Part shown: piece after piece, positions 63,191 to 64,000 of the stretch
Layout of the letters: every line of letters starts with the position of its first letter
How positions within the stretch are numbered: position 1 is the stretch's first letter
Source of the DNA: Henriciella sp.
Lineage (GTDB): Bacteria; Pseudomonadota; Alphaproteobacteria; Caulobacterales; Hyphomonadaceae
Direction of reading: 5' to 3'
DNA length: 64,000 bases
Assembly: GCA_030066975.1 (NCBI GenBank)
Contig: JASJAO010000002.1
Span: 248,001 to 312,000, forward strand
Position numbers and translations under genes: made by a program
Notes under the pieces: generated by a model
The model's input: only the letters and a program-made list of their open reading frames with translations
Database searches by the model: none
Told to the model about the DNA's origin: nothing

Positions 63191-64000
63191 CGCGGCAAAC
63201 CTATGCGGACTTGCTTCAGATGGGAATGCAGCGATTGCGAGAGGCTGGCATTGAAAACGCGCGTGGAGATGCACGAGCGCTTCTTTTGCACACCGCCGGA
63301 TTATCACCGGCTGAACTGATTGGAGTGGAGACAGAGACGCCGACCGATCCGGTGAAAGCGGCATTTATGCAAGCGATAGAGCAACGGGCGGCTCGAATTC
63401 CACTACAGCATATTCTGAAGCGGACATTTTTTTATGGGTTGGAGCTTTCAACCGATCCGCGTGCCTTGATTCCCCGCCCAGACAGTGAGCAGGTCGTGGG
63501 CTTGGCGCTGTCGCTTGGAGTCTCTGAACAAGCCGCCAAAATTGCAGACCTTGGAGCCGGTTCTGGCGCTTTGCTGCTCGCCCTGCTCGATCAACGCCCG
63601 GCCTGGACCGGCATTGCCGTTGAGCAGAGCGCATCAGCAATCACATTGATTGAAAAGAATATTTTAAGTCTTAGCCTCGGGGATCGAGCACGATGCTTCC
63701 ATGGCAGCTGGACCGAGTGGACGGGCTGGGGCGATTGCGATCTCATCATCTCAAATCCGCCCTATATTCGCAGCGCTGTGATCCCGACACTGGCCCCGGA
63801 AGTACGTGATCATGATCCGATTGAGGCACTGGATGGCGGACCGGATGGGCTTGAGGCCTATCGCGAAATTATCGCCCTTGCCGCGGCGCAGATGACGCCG
63901 GGTGCCTTTCTGGTCCTGGAGATCGGCTATGACCAGAAGGACGATGTGACCGACCTGCTGAACAAAGCCGGTTTCATTAAGATTCAGCACCAGAAAGATC
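63187..64000 (+). CDS. prmC: N5-glutamine methyltransferase PrmC (HemK), cut by window end
   Basis: The frame runs from GTG 63187 to the window end without a stop (about 271 codons seen). The N-terminal helical domain is followed by the SAM-binding motif [15 protein letters not shown] and the catalytic NPPY at residues 190-193 ([10 protein letters not shown]), which defines the glutamine methyltransferases. It methylates the GGQ glutamine of release factors. It overlaps prfA, so the pair is a coupled operon. The C-terminus lies outside the window. Confidence 0.95.
   Translation, partial: MTRQTYADLLQMGMQRLREAGIENARGDARALLLHTAGLSPAELIGVETETPTDPVKAAFMQAIEQRAARIPLQHILKRTFFYGLELSTDPRALIPRPDSEQVVGLALSLGVSEQAAKIADLGAGSGALLLALLDQRPAWTGIAVEQSASAITLIEKNILSLSLGDRARCFHGSWTEWTGWGDCDLIISNPPYIRSAVIPTLAPEVRDHDPIEALDGGPDGLEAYREIIALAAAQMTPGAFLVLEIGYDQKDDVTDLLNKAGFIKIQHQKD

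Noticed and set aside
1-64000. CRISPR arrays, rRNA or tRNA genes, insertion sequences with transposases
   Set aside because: I saw no regularly spaced repeats, no rRNA-like sequence, no cloverleaf with the conserved TTCGA loop that I could support, and no transposase or integrase. A covariance-model scan would be needed to exclude a tRNA or small RNA fully.

Overview
The window is a gene-dense (about 90% coding), high-GC bacterial chromosome segment with no rRNA, tRNA or CRISPR array that I could see. The gene content points to an alphaproteobacterium of the Hyphomonadales/Maricaulales/Caulobacterales group: a ChpT-type histidine phosphotransferase, a CdnL/CarD regulator in a helicase-S4-ferredoxin-CarD cluster, an alphaproteobacterial RpoH, an UrcA-family protein, a membrane-anchored CycM-like cytochrome c divergent from pheA, an aa3-oxidase subunit IV-like protein, and Flp/TadE pilus proteins. 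This placement is inference from gene families, not from a marker-gene comparison.

Layout. 1-3638: end of a helicase, S4 RNA-binding protein, TerB-like protein, 7Fe ferredoxin, CarD, RpoH. 3757-5127: a cytochrome P450. 5131-9675: accessory-looking stretch with an unrecognised conserved protein, a visibly lower-GC two-gene cassette (a GIY-YIG nuclease with homing-endonuclease-associated repeats plus a small membrane protein), a secreted calcium-loop protein, an intact small gene with a decayed partial copy 1.2 kb away, and a divergent MarR/membrane-protein pair with a perfect operator-like palindrome. 9801-14825: COG0523 metallochaperone, GFA-family protein, RlmN, and a CheR - single-domain response regulator - ChpT signalling cluster. 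14885-20517: the ydbH-ynbE-ydbL inter-membrane bridge set and a divergent M23 peptidase. 20668-27411: UrcA, ClpB, an orphan TAXI-type binding protein and FtsH, with heat-shock-like promoter motifs before clpB and ftsH. 27475-37987: coiled-coil protein, BolA, lipoprotein beta-lactamase-fold enzyme, DUF4349, SCP2, alpha/beta hydrolase, methyltransferase, bacterioferritin, Baeyer-Villiger-type monooxygenase, PheA, cytochrome c, NlpC/P60 peptidase, MarR. 38148-41033: serC-serA separated by a REP-like inverted repeat. 41191-47582: exported formylglycine-generating enzyme homologue, lipoprotein, response regulator, acyltransferase, MscS-related channel, CreD. 47703-53394: secA, divergent from ppiC-argJ-mutT-flp, the last four packed with overlaps. 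53482-64000: epoxide hydrolase, CoxIV-like protein, MFS transporter, two TadE-type pilus proteins, IspG, a split DUF1254/DUF1214 pair, a CE15-like esterase lipoprotein, MAPEG protein, prfA and the start of prmC (cut by the window end).

Most of the window is core housekeeping (translation termination, secretion, proteostasis, serine/phenylalanine/arginine/isoprenoid synthesis, envelope maintenance). Items that deserve a second look are the GIY-YIG/HEAR cassette and flanking duplicated gene tail, the exported FGE with both catalytic cysteines but no sulfatase nearby, the membrane-spanning orphan TAXI protein, the cytochrome c with a 120-residue acidic tail, the CheR-REC-ChpT cluster, and several operator-like palindromes. 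I did not find a clear, wholly new multi-gene system; the 5.1-9.7 kb region is the best candidate for accessory biology.
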